64,000 nt of DNA from Dehalogenimonas alkenigignens (GTDB lineage Bacteria > Chloroflexota > Dehalococcoidia > Dehalococcoidales > Dehalococcoidaceae). The position numbers were made by a program, and so were the translations under genes. The notes beneath the pieces are model-generated. The model was not told where the DNA came from, ran no database searches, and saw only the letters and a program-made list of their open reading frames with translations. This document shows, piece after piece, positions 7,252 through 16,026 of this stretch (its first letter is position 1; every line of letters begins with the position of its first letter). The stretch lies in contig NZ_KQ758903.1 of assembly GCF_001466665.1 (NCBI RefSeq), forward strand, positions 1,547,684 through 1,611,683, in the 5' to 3' direction.

Positions 7252-9006
7252 ATGTCTTGCCAGGTTTATTACCGAAAATGGCGCCCGCAGCGGCTTTCTG
7301 AAGTGGTCGGCCAGGAGCCGATAACCCGCACTCTGCTATCCGCTTTGAATCAACGCCGTTTGGCTCAGGCTTACCTTTTCTGCGGACCCCGGGGCACGGG
7401 TAAAACCTCCACCGGGCGCATCTTAGCCAAGGCGGTCAACTGCCTGAGCAATGAAGGCGCCGGCGAACCGTGCAACACCTGTTCCATGTGCCGGGCTATC
7501 ACCGACGGCCGGGCCATGGATGTGATCGAGATCGATGCCGCGTCTAACACCGGCGTCGATGATATCCGCGAACTTAAAGAGCGCGTCAACTACGCCCCGG
7601 CCGAAGCCCGCTTCAAGGTCTATATCATCGACGAGGTCCATATGCTGTCGACGAGCGCGAGCAACGCGCTTCTGAAGACGTTGGAGGAGCCGCCGCCGCG
7701 AGTCATATTCATCCTCGCGACGACCGAACTGCATAAGATATTGCCTACTATCATGTCCCGCTGCCAGCGCTTCGATTTCCGCCGGCTTTCCGCCAAAGAC
7801 ATCGCCGGCAAACTCTCGGAAGTGGCTGCCGCCGAAGGCATCGACATCAGCGAATCCGCGGTAGCCATGCTGGCCCGGGCCGCCGGCGGCGCCCTGCGCG
7901 ACGCTGAGAACCTGCTCCAGCAGGTTGCCACGGTCCGCGGCGGCCATATCGGTCTTAAAGATGTCCAGTCATCGCTGGGCCTCACCGGCGACGACCGGTC
8001 CGGAAAACTTCTGGCCGCTATTGCGACCGGTGACGCCGCCGCCGGGCTGCGCCTGTTGCACGGCGTAGCCGCCGACGGCGTCGACCTGAAGCAATTCAAT
8101 CGAGAACTGGTCGAGCGATTACGCCAGTTGCTCATGGTCAAAGCCGGTTCCGCCGATGCCGCAGGGCTGAGTGACAATGAACTGGCCGAGACTAAAGCTC
8201 TAGCCGCTGCCACGACCATCGAACAGATATTGAAAGCATTGAAAGGCTTTTCCGCCCTATCCGCCGGAACCGATATGGGCACTCCGCTGGCCATGGAAAT
8301 GGCTCTTGTTGACGCGACGATAAAACCATCGCCTGCCGAAAAAATCGTCGAAGTTAAGCCTGGTAGAGCCGAACCGGCGCAACTACCGGTCAGGAAAGTT
8401 GAGCCCGCCGCTAAACCTGCCGAAGTGACCTCGCCGTCACCACCAAAGGAAAGTGTTCGGCAATCTAAAGGGGAACCGGTTGCACCGATTCAACCCGCTG
8501 CCGCGGCCACACCTGTATCCGCCGACCTGCCGCTGGTTCCAGTCAGTCCTGTGGCCATCCAGCCGAAGGATTCCCAGCCTTCCCCTGGCGCTAAAGAACG
8601 AATGGTTGATGAAGTTCCGCCCCCGGTGAATGAGCCGAAACTGACCGGAGCGCCGGTAACGACGCTCGAAGAATTGCAAGATCAATGGCCCCAAATACTG
8701 ACTCAAGCGCCGCCAAGGCTGCGTCGGTCGACGGCGCTGGCCATCCTGAGATCTGCGGGCATCGTCCAGCCTGTCAGCTTCAACAATGGCACGATCACCC
8801 TGTCCTTCAAATTCGCCGTCCATATGAACAAGATCAATGAACCCGAAAACAAGAAAATTACTGCGGAAATACTCTCGGCTTGCGTCGGGGCGCCGTGCCA
8901 GGTGGCTTGTGTTTTTGACCAGGTAAGCAACCATCTGGTCAAGGAGGCGCAGAAGAGGGGAGCCGAGATAATAAAAGTGGAGGATAAATGGATTTCTCAA
9001 AAGTAA
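7252..9006 (+). CDS. dnaX: DNA polymerase III subunit gamma/tau
   Basis: 584 residues; the AAA+ clamp-loader ATPase that opens the sliding clamp at the replication fork. Walker A is GPRGTGKTS (about 44-52). The zinc module Cys residues lie in NCLSN and CNTCSMC (about 63-80). Walker B is IIDEVHML, and the sensor region is FILATTELHK. After about residue 360 comes a Pro/Ala-rich linker, then a folded C-terminal domain (about 470-584) as in tau. No slippery heptamer or second start was sought beyond eye level. It overlaps the next gene by 19 bases and heads a recombination/replication cluster. Confidence 0.97.
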   Translation: MSCQVYYRKWRPQRLSEVVGQEPITRTLLSALNQRRLAQAYLFCGPRGTGKTSTGRILAKAVNCLSNEGAGEPCNTCSMCRAITDGRAMDVIEIDAASNTGVDDIRELKERVNYAPAEARFKVYIIDEVHMLSTSASNALLKTLEEPPPRVIFILATTELHKILPTIMSRCQRFDFRRLSAKDIAGKLSEVAAAEGIDISESAVAMLARAAGGALRDAENLLQQVATVRGGHIGLKDVQSSLGLTGDDRSGKLLAAIATGDAAAGLRLLHGVAADGVDLKQFNRELVERLRQLLMVKAGSADAAGLSDNELAETKALAAATTIEQILKALKGFSALSAGTDMGTPLAMEMALVDATIKPSPAEKIVEVKPGRAEPAQLPVRKVEPAAKPAEVTSPSPPKESVRQSKGEPVAPIQPAAAATPVSADLPLVPVSPVAIQPKDSQPSPGAKERMVDEVPPPVNEPKLTGAPVTTLEELQDQWPQILTQAPPRLRRSTALAILRSAGIVQPVSFNNGTITLSFKFAVHMNKINEPENKKITAEILSACVGAPCQVACVFDQVSNHLVKEAQKRGAEIIKVEDKWISQK

Positions 9007-9287
9007 AGCAAGCCATGGAACTGAAACAGCAGCTGGATAAGATCCAGAAAGAACTGGCCAAAATTATCGTCGAAGCTGAGCGGGGGCCGGTCAAAGTCAC
9101 CGCCAACGGCCAACAGAAGCTAATTTCGATAACCATCAACCCGGAAGCGGTCATCCCGGCCAAAACCAAGCAACTGGAAGATAACATCCTGAAAACCATA
9201 AACGACGCCATGGAAAAGGCTAAAAAGGAATCGTCCAAACAAATGGCAGGAATGATGGGCGGAATGGGACTGCCGGGTCTGGGATAG
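8988..9287 (+). CDS. YbaB/EbfC nucleoid-associated protein
   Basis: A 99-residue DNA-binding protein of the YbaB/EbfC family, which forms a tweezer-like dimer. The N-terminal helix rich in K and Q (about 1-30), the VKVTANGQQKLISITINPEAV strand region and a Gly/Met-rich tail (GMMGGMGLPG) are typical. It overlaps the end of dnaX by 19 bases and precedes recR, the same dnaX-ybaB-recR order as in many bacteria. GTGGAGG stands 4 bases before the ATG. Confidence 0.93.
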   Translation: MDFSKVKQAMELKQQLDKIQKELAKIIVEAERGPVKVTANGQQKLISITINPEAVIPAKTKQLEDNILKTINDAMEKAKKESSKQMAGMMGGMGLPGLG

Positions 9288-9353
9288 CCGGAGGCGGATT
9301 ATCATTTTTTCTGGTGTTATTGACACGCTTTTCACAGCCATTTAAGGATGAAT

Positions 9354-9965
9354 ATGAAGGAAGCGCCTAAGTCCACCGCCGCAGCTGTAAACCGCCTGAC
9401 TGACGTGCTGTCCCGGCTACCGGGAATAGGACCGAAGAGTGCCCAGCGCCTGGCTTACCATCTGCTCAAAGCCTCCGAGGAACAGGTGAGGGAATTATCT
9501 GATGCGCTGGTAGCCGTGAAGCAGAAAACGCGGCGCTGCCGGGTATGCTGCAACATCGCCGACGGAGACCTCTGTCTCATCTGTGGCAACCCGGTGAGGG
9601 ACAGGAGCCGAATCTGTGTGGTTGAGCAACCACAGGATATGCTGACCTTGGAGCACACCGGAGTCTATAAGGGCGTTTACCACGTGCTGCACGGCAACAT
9701 CTCCCCGGCTGAAGGCGTGGGCAGCGATGATATCTGCATCAGAGAGCTTATGGCTCGCCTCGATGGAAGCGATGTGACGGAAATCATCCTGGCAACAAAC
9801 GCCAATGTCGAGGGCGAGACCACAGCTATGTACCTGCAGCGTCTGATCAGCCCACTGGGAGTAAAAGTGACCAGGCTGGCGCGGGGCTTGCCCTTCGGCG
9901 GCGAGATCGAGTACGCCGACGATGTCACTCTGTCCCGCGCTATGGAGAACCGCCAGGAGTTTTGA
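9354..9965 (+). CDS. recR: Recombination mediator RecR
   Basis: About 203 residues. The N-terminal helix-hairpin-helix ([17 protein letters not shown], about 20-37) and the Cys4 zinc finger (CRVC through CLIC, about 65-80) are followed by a TOPRIM domain ([10 protein letters not shown], then [11 protein letters not shown]). RecR works with RecO and RecF to load RecA on gapped DNA; recO is present 2 kb downstream. ATG 9354 is preferred, with AAGGA 5 bases ahead. The ATG at 9348 directly abuts that site and would add two residues. Confidence 0.96.
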   Translation: MKEAPKSTAAAVNRLTDVLSRLPGIGPKSAQRLAYHLLKASEEQVRELSDALVAVKQKTRRCRVCCNIADGDLCLICGNPVRDRSRICVVEQPQDMLTLEHTGVYKGVYHVLHGNISPAEGVGSDDICIRELMARLDGSDVTEIILATNANVEGETTAMYLQRLISPLGVKVTRLARGLPFGGEIEYADDVTLSRAMENRQEF

Positions 9966-9971
9966 TCCAAG

Positions 9972-11030
9972 ATGACCGGAACCCAAAAACGGTCGCTCAA
10001 GGCCGGCCTTGAGCCCGGGACGCTGATCCACATCGGCGAGCGGCGGGCGGAGAAGACCCGGCTCAGGCTGATTGACTACAATCAGAACCAGCTTTTTGAG
10101 CGCGAACTGGAATCAGTCGAGGAAGCCTTCCCTTTCCGGGATACCGCCTCTGTCACCTGGATCAACATCGACGGACTGCACGACACCTCTCTCATAAACC
10201 AGCTCGGCGGCCATTTCGGCCTTCACCCGCTGGTGCTGGAAGACATCGTCAACACCGAGCAGCGGCCCAAGATTGAGGACTTCGAGAGCTACCTTTTCAT
10301 CGTCCTCAAGATGCTTTACCGGGACGAGGACGGAGAGATCGTAGCGGAGCAAGTCAGCCTGGTGCTGGGTCGGAACTACGTATTGTCCTTCCAGGAGGGC
10401 GGCGGCGATGCCTTCAATCCGGTGCGGGAAAGGCTGCGGCAGAACAAAGGCACGCTGCGCAAGCAAGGCGCCGACGCTCTGCTTTACGCTCTTGTCGACG
10501 CTATCGTCGACAACTACTTCGGTGTTCTGGAAAACTTTGGTGAGGTGTCGGAGAGGATCGAGGAAAACCTGATCGAGGAACAGACATCGGAGCTCCTGGG
10601 CGCGATCAAGCGCCTTAAAAGCGAACTGTTATTTTTACGCCGCTCAGCCTGGCCTTTGAGAGAAATGGTCTCCGGTTTGCAACACAGCGAATCCGGCCTC
10701 ATCTCACCTAATACCCGGCTCTACCTTCGGGATGTCCACGACCATGCTGTGCAGGTCATGGACTCGGTGGAAAACCAGCGCGAGGTGCTCTCCGATATGG
10801 TAGATATCTACCTTTCCAACGCCTCCAACCGGATGAACGCTGTCATGAAGGTGCTGACAATTATTTCAACCATCTTTATCCCGCTAACTTTTATTGCCGG
10901 GATCTACGGAATGAACTTCGATAACATGCCGGAGTTACGCTGGCGCTGGGGTTATTTCGGCATCCTCGGTGTTATGGCTTTCCTTGGTCTGGCAATGGTC
11001 GCTTACTTCAAGCGCAAAAAGTGGTTTTAG
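9972..11030 (+). CDS. corA: CorA-type magnesium/cobalt transporter
   Basis: 352 residues. A long soluble N-terminal funnel domain is followed by two membrane helices at the C-terminus (about 290-310 and 325-347). The ion-selectivity signature GMN is in IYGMNFDNMPE between them, and the C-terminus is basic (FKRKKWF), as in CorA pentamers. It probably takes up Mg2+ or Co2+; Co2+ would matter in an organism that uses corrinoids (inference). It starts 6 bases after recR and its stop overlaps the csaA start by one base. Confidence 0.95.
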   Translation: MTGTQKRSLKAGLEPGTLIHIGERRAEKTRLRLIDYNQNQLFERELESVEEAFPFRDTASVTWINIDGLHDTSLINQLGGHFGLHPLVLEDIVNTEQRPKIEDFESYLFIVLKMLYRDEDGEIVAEQVSLVLGRNYVLSFQEGGGDAFNPVRERLRQNKGTLRKQGADALLYALVDAIVDNYFGVLENFGEVSERIEENLIEEQTSELLGAIKRLKSELLFLRRSAWPLREMVSGLQHSESGLISPNTRLYLRDVHDHAVQVMDSVENQREVLSDMVDIYLSNASNRMNAVMKVLTIISTIFIPLTFIAGIYGMNFDNMPELRWRWGYFGILGVMAFLGLAMVAYFKRKKWF

Positions 11031-11362
11031 TGATTATCGATTACACCGATTTCGAACGTGTCGACATCCGCGCCGGGCGAGTAATTGCCGCCGAGCCGTT
11101 CCCAGAAGCCCGCAAACCAGCGTACCGGCTTCATCTGGACTTTGGAGAGCTTGGTGTGAAGCAGTCCAGCGCCCAGATCACCCGGCGTTACGCCTGTGAA
11201 GAACTTGTCGGCCGGACATTGCTGGCGGTGGTCAATTTCCCGCCCAGGCGGATCGCCGGCTTTGTTTCCGAGGTGCTGGTGCTGGGCGTCGTTAGCGGAG
11301 ATGGTGACGTTGTCTTAGTCGCGCCGGATTTCGACGTAGCGCCCGGAGCGCGCCTGCTGTGA
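11030..11362 (+). CDS. csaA: CsaA-like tRNA-binding domain protein
   Basis: 110 residues from GTG 11030 (TAGTG overlap with corA). A GTG three codons earlier (11021) is possible but would overlap further. The sequence DYTDFERVDIRAGRVIAAE, KQSSAQIT and the VNFPPRRIAGFVSEVLVLG core match the stand-alone OB-fold tRNA-binding/CsaA family, proposed as an export chaperone or tRNA-binding protein. Only the family, not a tested function, can be stated. Confidence 0.88.
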   Translation: MIIDYTDFERVDIRAGRVIAAEPFPEARKPAYRLHLDFGELGVKQSSAQITRRYACEELVGRTLLAVVNFPPRRIAGFVSEVLVLGVVSGDGDVVLVAPDFDVAPGARLL

Positions 11363-12051
11363 GTCTTGCCGACGACATTATCGTCCATCTGAGATCGATG
11401 GCCAATCCGGCAAACGCGGCCGGAATGGCCCGTTACGGCATTAAGTCAGACAACACCCTGGGTGTATCCATGCCGGTGCTGCGTACGATGGCTAAGTCAT
11501 ACCGCCGAAACCACGAACTGGCTCTGGCGTTATGGGACTCCGGCATACACGAAGCCCGTATTCTAGCCAGCCTGGTCGACGATCCTAAAAAGGTCACGCC
11601 TGAGCAGATGGATCGTTGGACGGCAAGTTTCGACTCCTGGGATATCTGTGACCAGGTAGTGTCTAACCTTTGGGAGACGACGCCCTATGCGTTCGAGAAG
11701 GCTGTCGAATGGGTCCGCCGGGAAGAGGAGTTCGTCAAGCGCGCCGGATTCGTGCTGATGGCTCGGCTGGTGGTTGGTGCCAGGAACATCCCTGAAGGTG
11801 CCCGGATCGAAGTTTTCTTTGCCGAGATCGAACACGGCGCAGCCGACAGTCGTAACTACGTCAAGAAAGCGGTTAATTGGGCGCTGCGTCAGATAGGCAA
11901 ACGGTCTTTTGAGTTAAACCGCCGAGCTATCGCGGTGGCCGAAAAGATCTCCAGGTCCCATAATCCCGCCGCCCGTTGGGTGGCATCCGATGCGCTGCGC
12001 GAACTCAGAAGCCCGGCCGTCCAAGCCAGGCTTCAGGCGAGGATTCGCTAA
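11359..12051 (+). CDS. DNA alkylation repair protein, AlkD-like HEAT-repeat glycosylase
   Basis: 230 residues, all helical with repeated HEAT-like units. Family marks are GVSMPVLRTMAK near 34-45, ALWDSGIHEARILASLVDDP and DSWDICDQVVSNLW (about 92-105). AlkD proteins excise bulky or cationic alkylated bases without flipping the base. The gene starts at GTG 11359 and overlaps csaA by four bases (GTGA). Its stop overlaps recO by one base, so it is embedded in a repair operon. Confidence 0.9.
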   Translation: MSLADDIIVHLRSMANPANAAGMARYGIKSDNTLGVSMPVLRTMAKSYRRNHELALALWDSGIHEARILASLVDDPKKVTPEQMDRWTASFDSWDICDQVVSNLWETTPYAFEKAVEWVRREEEFVKRAGFVLMARLVVGARNIPEGARIEVFFAEIEHGAADSRNYVKKAVNWALRQIGKRSFELNRRAIAVAEKISRSHNPAARWVASDALRELRSPAVQARLQARIR

Positions 12052-12839
12052 TGAGCGCGCCGCATGAACTGAAAACCCCGGCTGTGGTTATCCGCCGGGC
12101 GCGGCTGAAAGAGGCAGATCGGGTGATCACCTTCTTCACTCGTGAGTTTGGCAAGGTTTCGGCGGTGGCAATAGGGGTCCGCAAGGGTAAAAGCAAACTG
12201 GCCGGGCACCTGGAAATTTTGACTTATACTGATCTCACTTTAGCCAGCGGTAAGAACCTGGACACGATAATCGGCAGCCAAACGTTATCGCCGTACCTCG
12301 GGATCAGAAACTCGCTCGAGCGAACGGCTTACGGACTGTATTTTGCTGAACTGGTCAGCCACTTCGCGCCGGAAGGGCAGGCCAACCAGGCTCTTTTTGC
12401 GCTGTTGGTCGAAACATTGGAAAATTTGAATTCAACCTCCAGCCCGGAGCCTTTGAGCCTTTATTTTGAATTGCACCTGTTGAAAACACTGGGATACCAG
12501 CCGGAACTCCGGCGCTGCGTCGGTTGTCGGTCAGAACTCAAAGAAACTACGAATTTCTTCGCGCCGGCCTCGGGCGGAATATTATGCCCTGACTGCGCGG
12601 TGGCCGCGCCGGCGTCTTATGCAGTATCGGTCAGCGGGTTGAAAGTGATGCGCTTTTTCCTGGAAAACCGCTACGAATCGGCTGCCAGACTCAGAATCGA
12701 ACGGGCATTGAATATTGAAGTAACCGCAGTCACCCGCGCCTATATCCAGCATCTGTTGGAAAAAAGTTGCTTGAAAAGCGCCTCCTGGCTGGAACAAATC
12801 CGTTCTATTAGCCATCCAGCAAACCTTTCGGGAAAATGA
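12051..12839 (+). CDS. recO: DNA repair protein RecO
   Basis: About 262 residues. The N-terminal OB-fold begins KTPAVVIRRARLKEADRVITFFTREFGKV. The C-terminal helical domain carries a Cys4 zinc site, CVGC and CPDC (about 152-182). RecO anneals SSB-coated strands and acts with RecR. The start used is the ATG in TAATG at the alkD stop. An open frame extends upstream inside alkD but has no reason to be used. It closes the co-directional run that begins with dnaX. Confidence 0.95.
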   Translation: MSAPHELKTPAVVIRRARLKEADRVITFFTREFGKVSAVAIGVRKGKSKLAGHLEILTYTDLTLASGKNLDTIIGSQTLSPYLGIRNSLERTAYGLYFAELVSHFAPEGQANQALFALLVETLENLNSTSSPEPLSLYFELHLLKTLGYQPELRRCVGCRSELKETTNFFAPASGGILCPDCAVAAPASYAVSVSGLKVMRFFLENRYESAARLRIERALNIEVTAVTRAYIQHLLEKSCLKSASWLEQIRSISHPANLSGK

Positions 12840-12951
12840 TACCCTGCCCGGCCATTCCGGTAAAAATAATACCCGATGGTACTCTTTTTTTTATGTAATC
12901 ATGGTGCTATGATTCTTTTCATGCCTAAGGTGGCTTAAAGGAGGCCAGCCA

Positions 12952-14145
12952 GTGGAAAAGAAACAGGGTTTATCCACCATCATTCTGTCTGTCGCGGTGG
13001 TGATCGCTATTATCCTGGGCTCATTTTCAATAATTCAGGGCAATCAACACTCAGAAGATGCCCAGGCACAAATATCCAGTTTGTCGTCAGAGATCACCAG
13101 CCTTGAAAATACAATTACGGGACTCAACGGGCAAGTCACTGCTTTAAGCGCCCAGCTTTCGGCGCAATTCTCAAGCTTGAACCAGCAAGTCTCAGGTTTG
13201 ATCCAGGCGTCAACCGCCGTTCCTAACGCCATCGCCAAAATCCTTCCCAGCGTCGTGTTCATCGAAGTCGCCTTCGGCAATCCCAGCGGCACCGGGGGGA
13301 TTGGCTCTGGTTCAGGAATCATCATGGACAAGGCGGGATATATATTAACCAACAAACACGTGGTTAACGGGGCTTTCGCCGCCAGAGTCATTACCAGCGA
13401 TCGGCGCATTTACGAGGTGGATGAGATCTGGGAGGATGACATCACTGACCTGGCAGTAGTGAAGGTCACCGCCCAAAACCTGACGCCCGCTGTCTTCGGA
13501 GATCCCGCCGGGATGAAAGTCGGCGATACGGTTATTGCTATAGGTTACCCGTTGGGGATGTCGCCCGCCGAAGGCGGCGCCAACGCCACCGCCGGGATCC
13601 TGTCCAACCTGAGCCGGTTTTTCTGGATCGACAACACACCGTATTATGACCTTATGGAGTTTGATGCCGCCATCAATCCGGGCAATTCGGGCGGCGCTTT
13701 GATCAACCTTAAAGGCGAACTTGTCGGCATCAACAGCGCCGGCCTGGATACCGCTCAAGGCATTAATTATGCCATCAACGTCGCAACCGCCAAACATGTA
13801 TACAACGATCTGGTTCAAGGTGAGATTGGTCATCACCCGTACCTGGGGATAATGATTGATGACAATATCCAGGTGATTCCCGGTGAACCTTTCGCTGCCG
13901 CGTTGGTCGGTGCGGAGATTCTCGATCTGGATCTTCTAGGTCCAGCGGCTAAGTCAGGCTTGAGGCCGTTTGATGTGATTATCAAATTCAACGGGCAGAC
14001 TGTTTCCTCTGCCTCAGACGTCATCCGTTTTCTCTGGCGGCTGGACGTGAACGAAAGAGTCACAATTGTGGTAAAAAGAGGAACAGGGGAGCTCACTTTT
14101 GAGTTCAACGCTCCTAAGAGGCCTTTTAGTTCCAGGTTCATTTAA
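12952..14145 (+). CDS. HtrA/DegP-type membrane-anchored serine protease
   Basis: 397 residues from GTG 12952 behind AAAGGAGG. One N-terminal membrane helix (about 6-26) is followed by a coiled-coil stalk (about 33-80), which puts the protease outside the membrane. The trypsin-like domain has the triad His (NKHVVNG, about 139), Asp (DITDLAVVKV, about 167) and Ser (PGNSGGAL, about 245). A single PDZ domain follows (about 300-390). Such proteases degrade or refold damaged exported proteins. It stands alone between recO and lysS. Confidence 0.94.
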   Translation: MEKKQGLSTIILSVAVVIAIILGSFSIIQGNQHSEDAQAQISSLSSEITSLENTITGLNGQVTALSAQLSAQFSSLNQQVSGLIQASTAVPNAIAKILPSVVFIEVAFGNPSGTGGIGSGSGIIMDKAGYILTNKHVVNGAFAARVITSDRRIYEVDEIWEDDITDLAVVKVTAQNLTPAVFGDPAGMKVGDTVIAIGYPLGMSPAEGGANATAGILSNLSRFFWIDNTPYYDLMEFDAAINPGNSGGALINLKGELVGINSAGLDTAQGINYAINVATAKHVYNDLVQGEIGHHPYLGIMIDDNIQVIPGEPFAAALVGAEILDLDLLGPAAKSGLRPFDVIIKFNGQTVSSASDVIRFLWRLDVNERVTIVVKRGTGELTFEFNAPKRPFSSRFI

Positions 14146-14201
14146 TTGGCACAAGACAGCAGGTGAATAAAGACAGAAAGCCTGGATTCGTGCTTCCTGC
14201 T

Positions 14202-14230
14202 TTGCCACAGCCGGGGTCATCACCTATAAT
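14202..14230 (+). promoter_or_regulatory. Promoter of lysS
   Basis: TTGCCA (14202-14207), a spacer of exactly 17 and a perfect TATAAT (14225-14230). The start codon lies 24 bases downstream, with GAGG 7 bases ahead of it. Confidence 0.65.
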
Positions 14231-14253
14231 TACCTCACGATAAGAGGTAACTG

Positions 14254-16023
14254 ATGACTTCACGACTTGACTCTATTACTAGGGAACGCCTTGACAAGCT
14301 GTCCCGCCTTAAACAATTGGGCATCGAGGCTTACCCCAACACTTTCCGCCGCAGCCATTCCTGTCTGGAAGCCGTAAAAATCCTCGAGGCTTCAGAAAAA
14401 GCCGGATCTGATGCCCCGGAGGTGACCGTGGCCGGCCGCCTGGTGTCCCGCCGCGGCATGGGTAAGATAAATTTCCTGGATATCCGCGACGGTTCCGGTA
14501 AGATCCAAATCTTATGCGGCAAGGATCACGTCAAAGAAGGCTGGGACATACTTGCCGCTCTTGACATCGGTGATTTCATCGGAGTTACCGGTAAACTGCT
14601 GCGAACCCGGTCCGGTGAACCTACTGTTGGCGCCGTTAAACTGACCCTGCTTACCAAATCGTTACAACCGCTGCCTGAAAAATGGCACGGCCTGCAAGAC
14701 ACTGAGACCCGTTACCGCCAGCGCTACCTTGACCTCATCTCCAATCCAGATGTTCGGGAGACATTCCGCGCGCGCGCCCTAATCATCTCCGGTATCCGCC
14801 GCTATCTTGACAGCCATAACTTCCTCGAGGTCGAGACGCCGGTGCTCCAGCCTGCCGCTGGCGGCGCCGCGGCCCGCCCGTTCATCACCCACCATAACGC
14901 TCTCGACCGCGATTTCTACCTCCGAATCGCCCTTGAACTGCATCTTAAGCGCCTCATCGTCGGCGGCTTCGACGGCGTCTACGAGATCGGCCGTATTTTC
15001 CGTAATGAGGGCATCTCCTTCAAGCACAACCCGGAATTCACGATGCTGGAATGCTACCAGGCTTACGCAGACTACCGGGACGTCATGCAGACAGTTGAGA
15101 ACATGGTCTCCGGCATCGTAAAAGATATCACGGGCGGCTATACCGTCAAGTTCGGCGAAAACACCCTCGACTTTAATCCGCCCTGGCCGAGGATTGATTT
15201 CCGCAGCGAACTGCTCAAGCGTTCGGGCGTCGACTTCCTGGCTTACGACGGCATTGAGCCACTGCGGCAAAAGATGCGTGAACTCGGCATCGCAGTTGAC
15301 CCCAAGAAGGACAAGGGCAAGCTGCTCGATGAATTGCTATCTACTTTTGTCGAGCCGAACCTGACCCAACCGTGTTTCCTCGTTGATTATCCTATTGAGA
15401 TGTCGCCGTTGGCTAAGACCAGGCCTGACGAGCCAAGGGTCGTCGAGCGCTTCGAGGCCTTCGCCGCTGGCATGGAGATCGCCAATGCCTTCTCCGAACT
15501 CAACGACCCACTGGAACAGGAACGGCGTTTCAAACTCCAAATACTCTACCGCAACACCCAAGCCCAGCTTGCGCTCCTGACCGCCGAGCTTATCGAAGAG
15601 ATGCAAAACCAGGTGACCGGGTTGACCCACATCGACCCGGTAAAGGTAGCCGGCTTGGCTGCCCGCGCCGGCGCCCTGGGCACCGAAATCGAGACCCAGG
15701 CGACAGACAATCCATCTCTCAAGAAAATGATGAGCACCTTCCGAGAGCATATCCACGAGATCGAGCACAAGTCCGGATCACTGAGCGAAAAAAACGTTGC
15801 CGCCTTCGCTGAAAACCTGGCCGCAGACATGGACGAGATCCGCCGGGGCCGCGGCGACGAGGAGGAAGAAACCATCGACGAGGACTTCATCACCGCTCTT
15901 GAATATGGAATGCCGCCTACCGGCGGCCTGGGCATCGGCATCGATCGGCTTACCATGGTCATCACCAATAACCAGAGCATCCGCGAGGTCATTTTCTTCC
16001 CGGCTCTCAAAGACAAGGAGTAA
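14254..16023 (+). CDS. lysS: Class II lysyl-tRNA synthetase with internal insertion
   Basis: Charges tRNA-Lys with lysine in the cytosol. The N-terminal OB-fold for the anticodon (about 55-145) precedes the catalytic core: motif 1 near FLEVETPVLQP, motif 2 FRNEGISFKHNPEFTMLECY (about 250-269) and motif 3 GLGIGIDRL (about 554-562). At 589 residues it is longer than the usual 490-510. The excess is a helical, charged stretch at about residues 432-528, between QERRFKLQILYRN and the TIDEDFITALEYGMPPTGG block, where other enzymes have a short loop. All core motifs are intact, so it should be active. Confidence 0.96.
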   Translation: MTSRLDSITRERLDKLSRLKQLGIEAYPNTFRRSHSCLEAVKILEASEKAGSDAPEVTVAGRLVSRRGMGKINFLDIRDGSGKIQILCGKDHVKEGWDILAALDIGDFIGVTGKLLRTRSGEPTVGAVKLTLLTKSLQPLPEKWHGLQDTETRYRQRYLDLISNPDVRETFRARALIISGIRRYLDSHNFLEVETPVLQPAAGGAAARPFITHHNALDRDFYLRIALELHLKRLIVGGFDGVYEIGRIFRNEGISFKHNPEFTMLECYQAYADYRDVMQTVENMVSGIVKDITGGYTVKFGENTLDFNPPWPRIDFRSELLKRSGVDFLAYDGIEPLRQKMRELGIAVDPKKDKGKLLDELLSTFVEPNLTQPCFLVDYPIEMSPLAKTRPDEPRVVERFEAFAAGMEIANAFSELNDPLEQERRFKLQILYRNTQAQLALLTAELIEEMQNQVTGLTHIDPVKVAGLAARAGALGTEIETQATDNPSLKKMMSTFREHIHEIEHKSGSLSEKNVAAFAENLAADMDEIRRGRGDEEEETIDEDFITALEYGMPPTGGLGIGIDRLTMVITNNQSIREVIFFPALKDKE

Positions 16024-16026
16024 TCC

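Noticed and set aside
7252-9006. Programmed frameshift in dnaX producing gamma
   Set aside because: No A-rich slippery heptamer with a following hairpin was noticed at the expected place after the ATPase domain.
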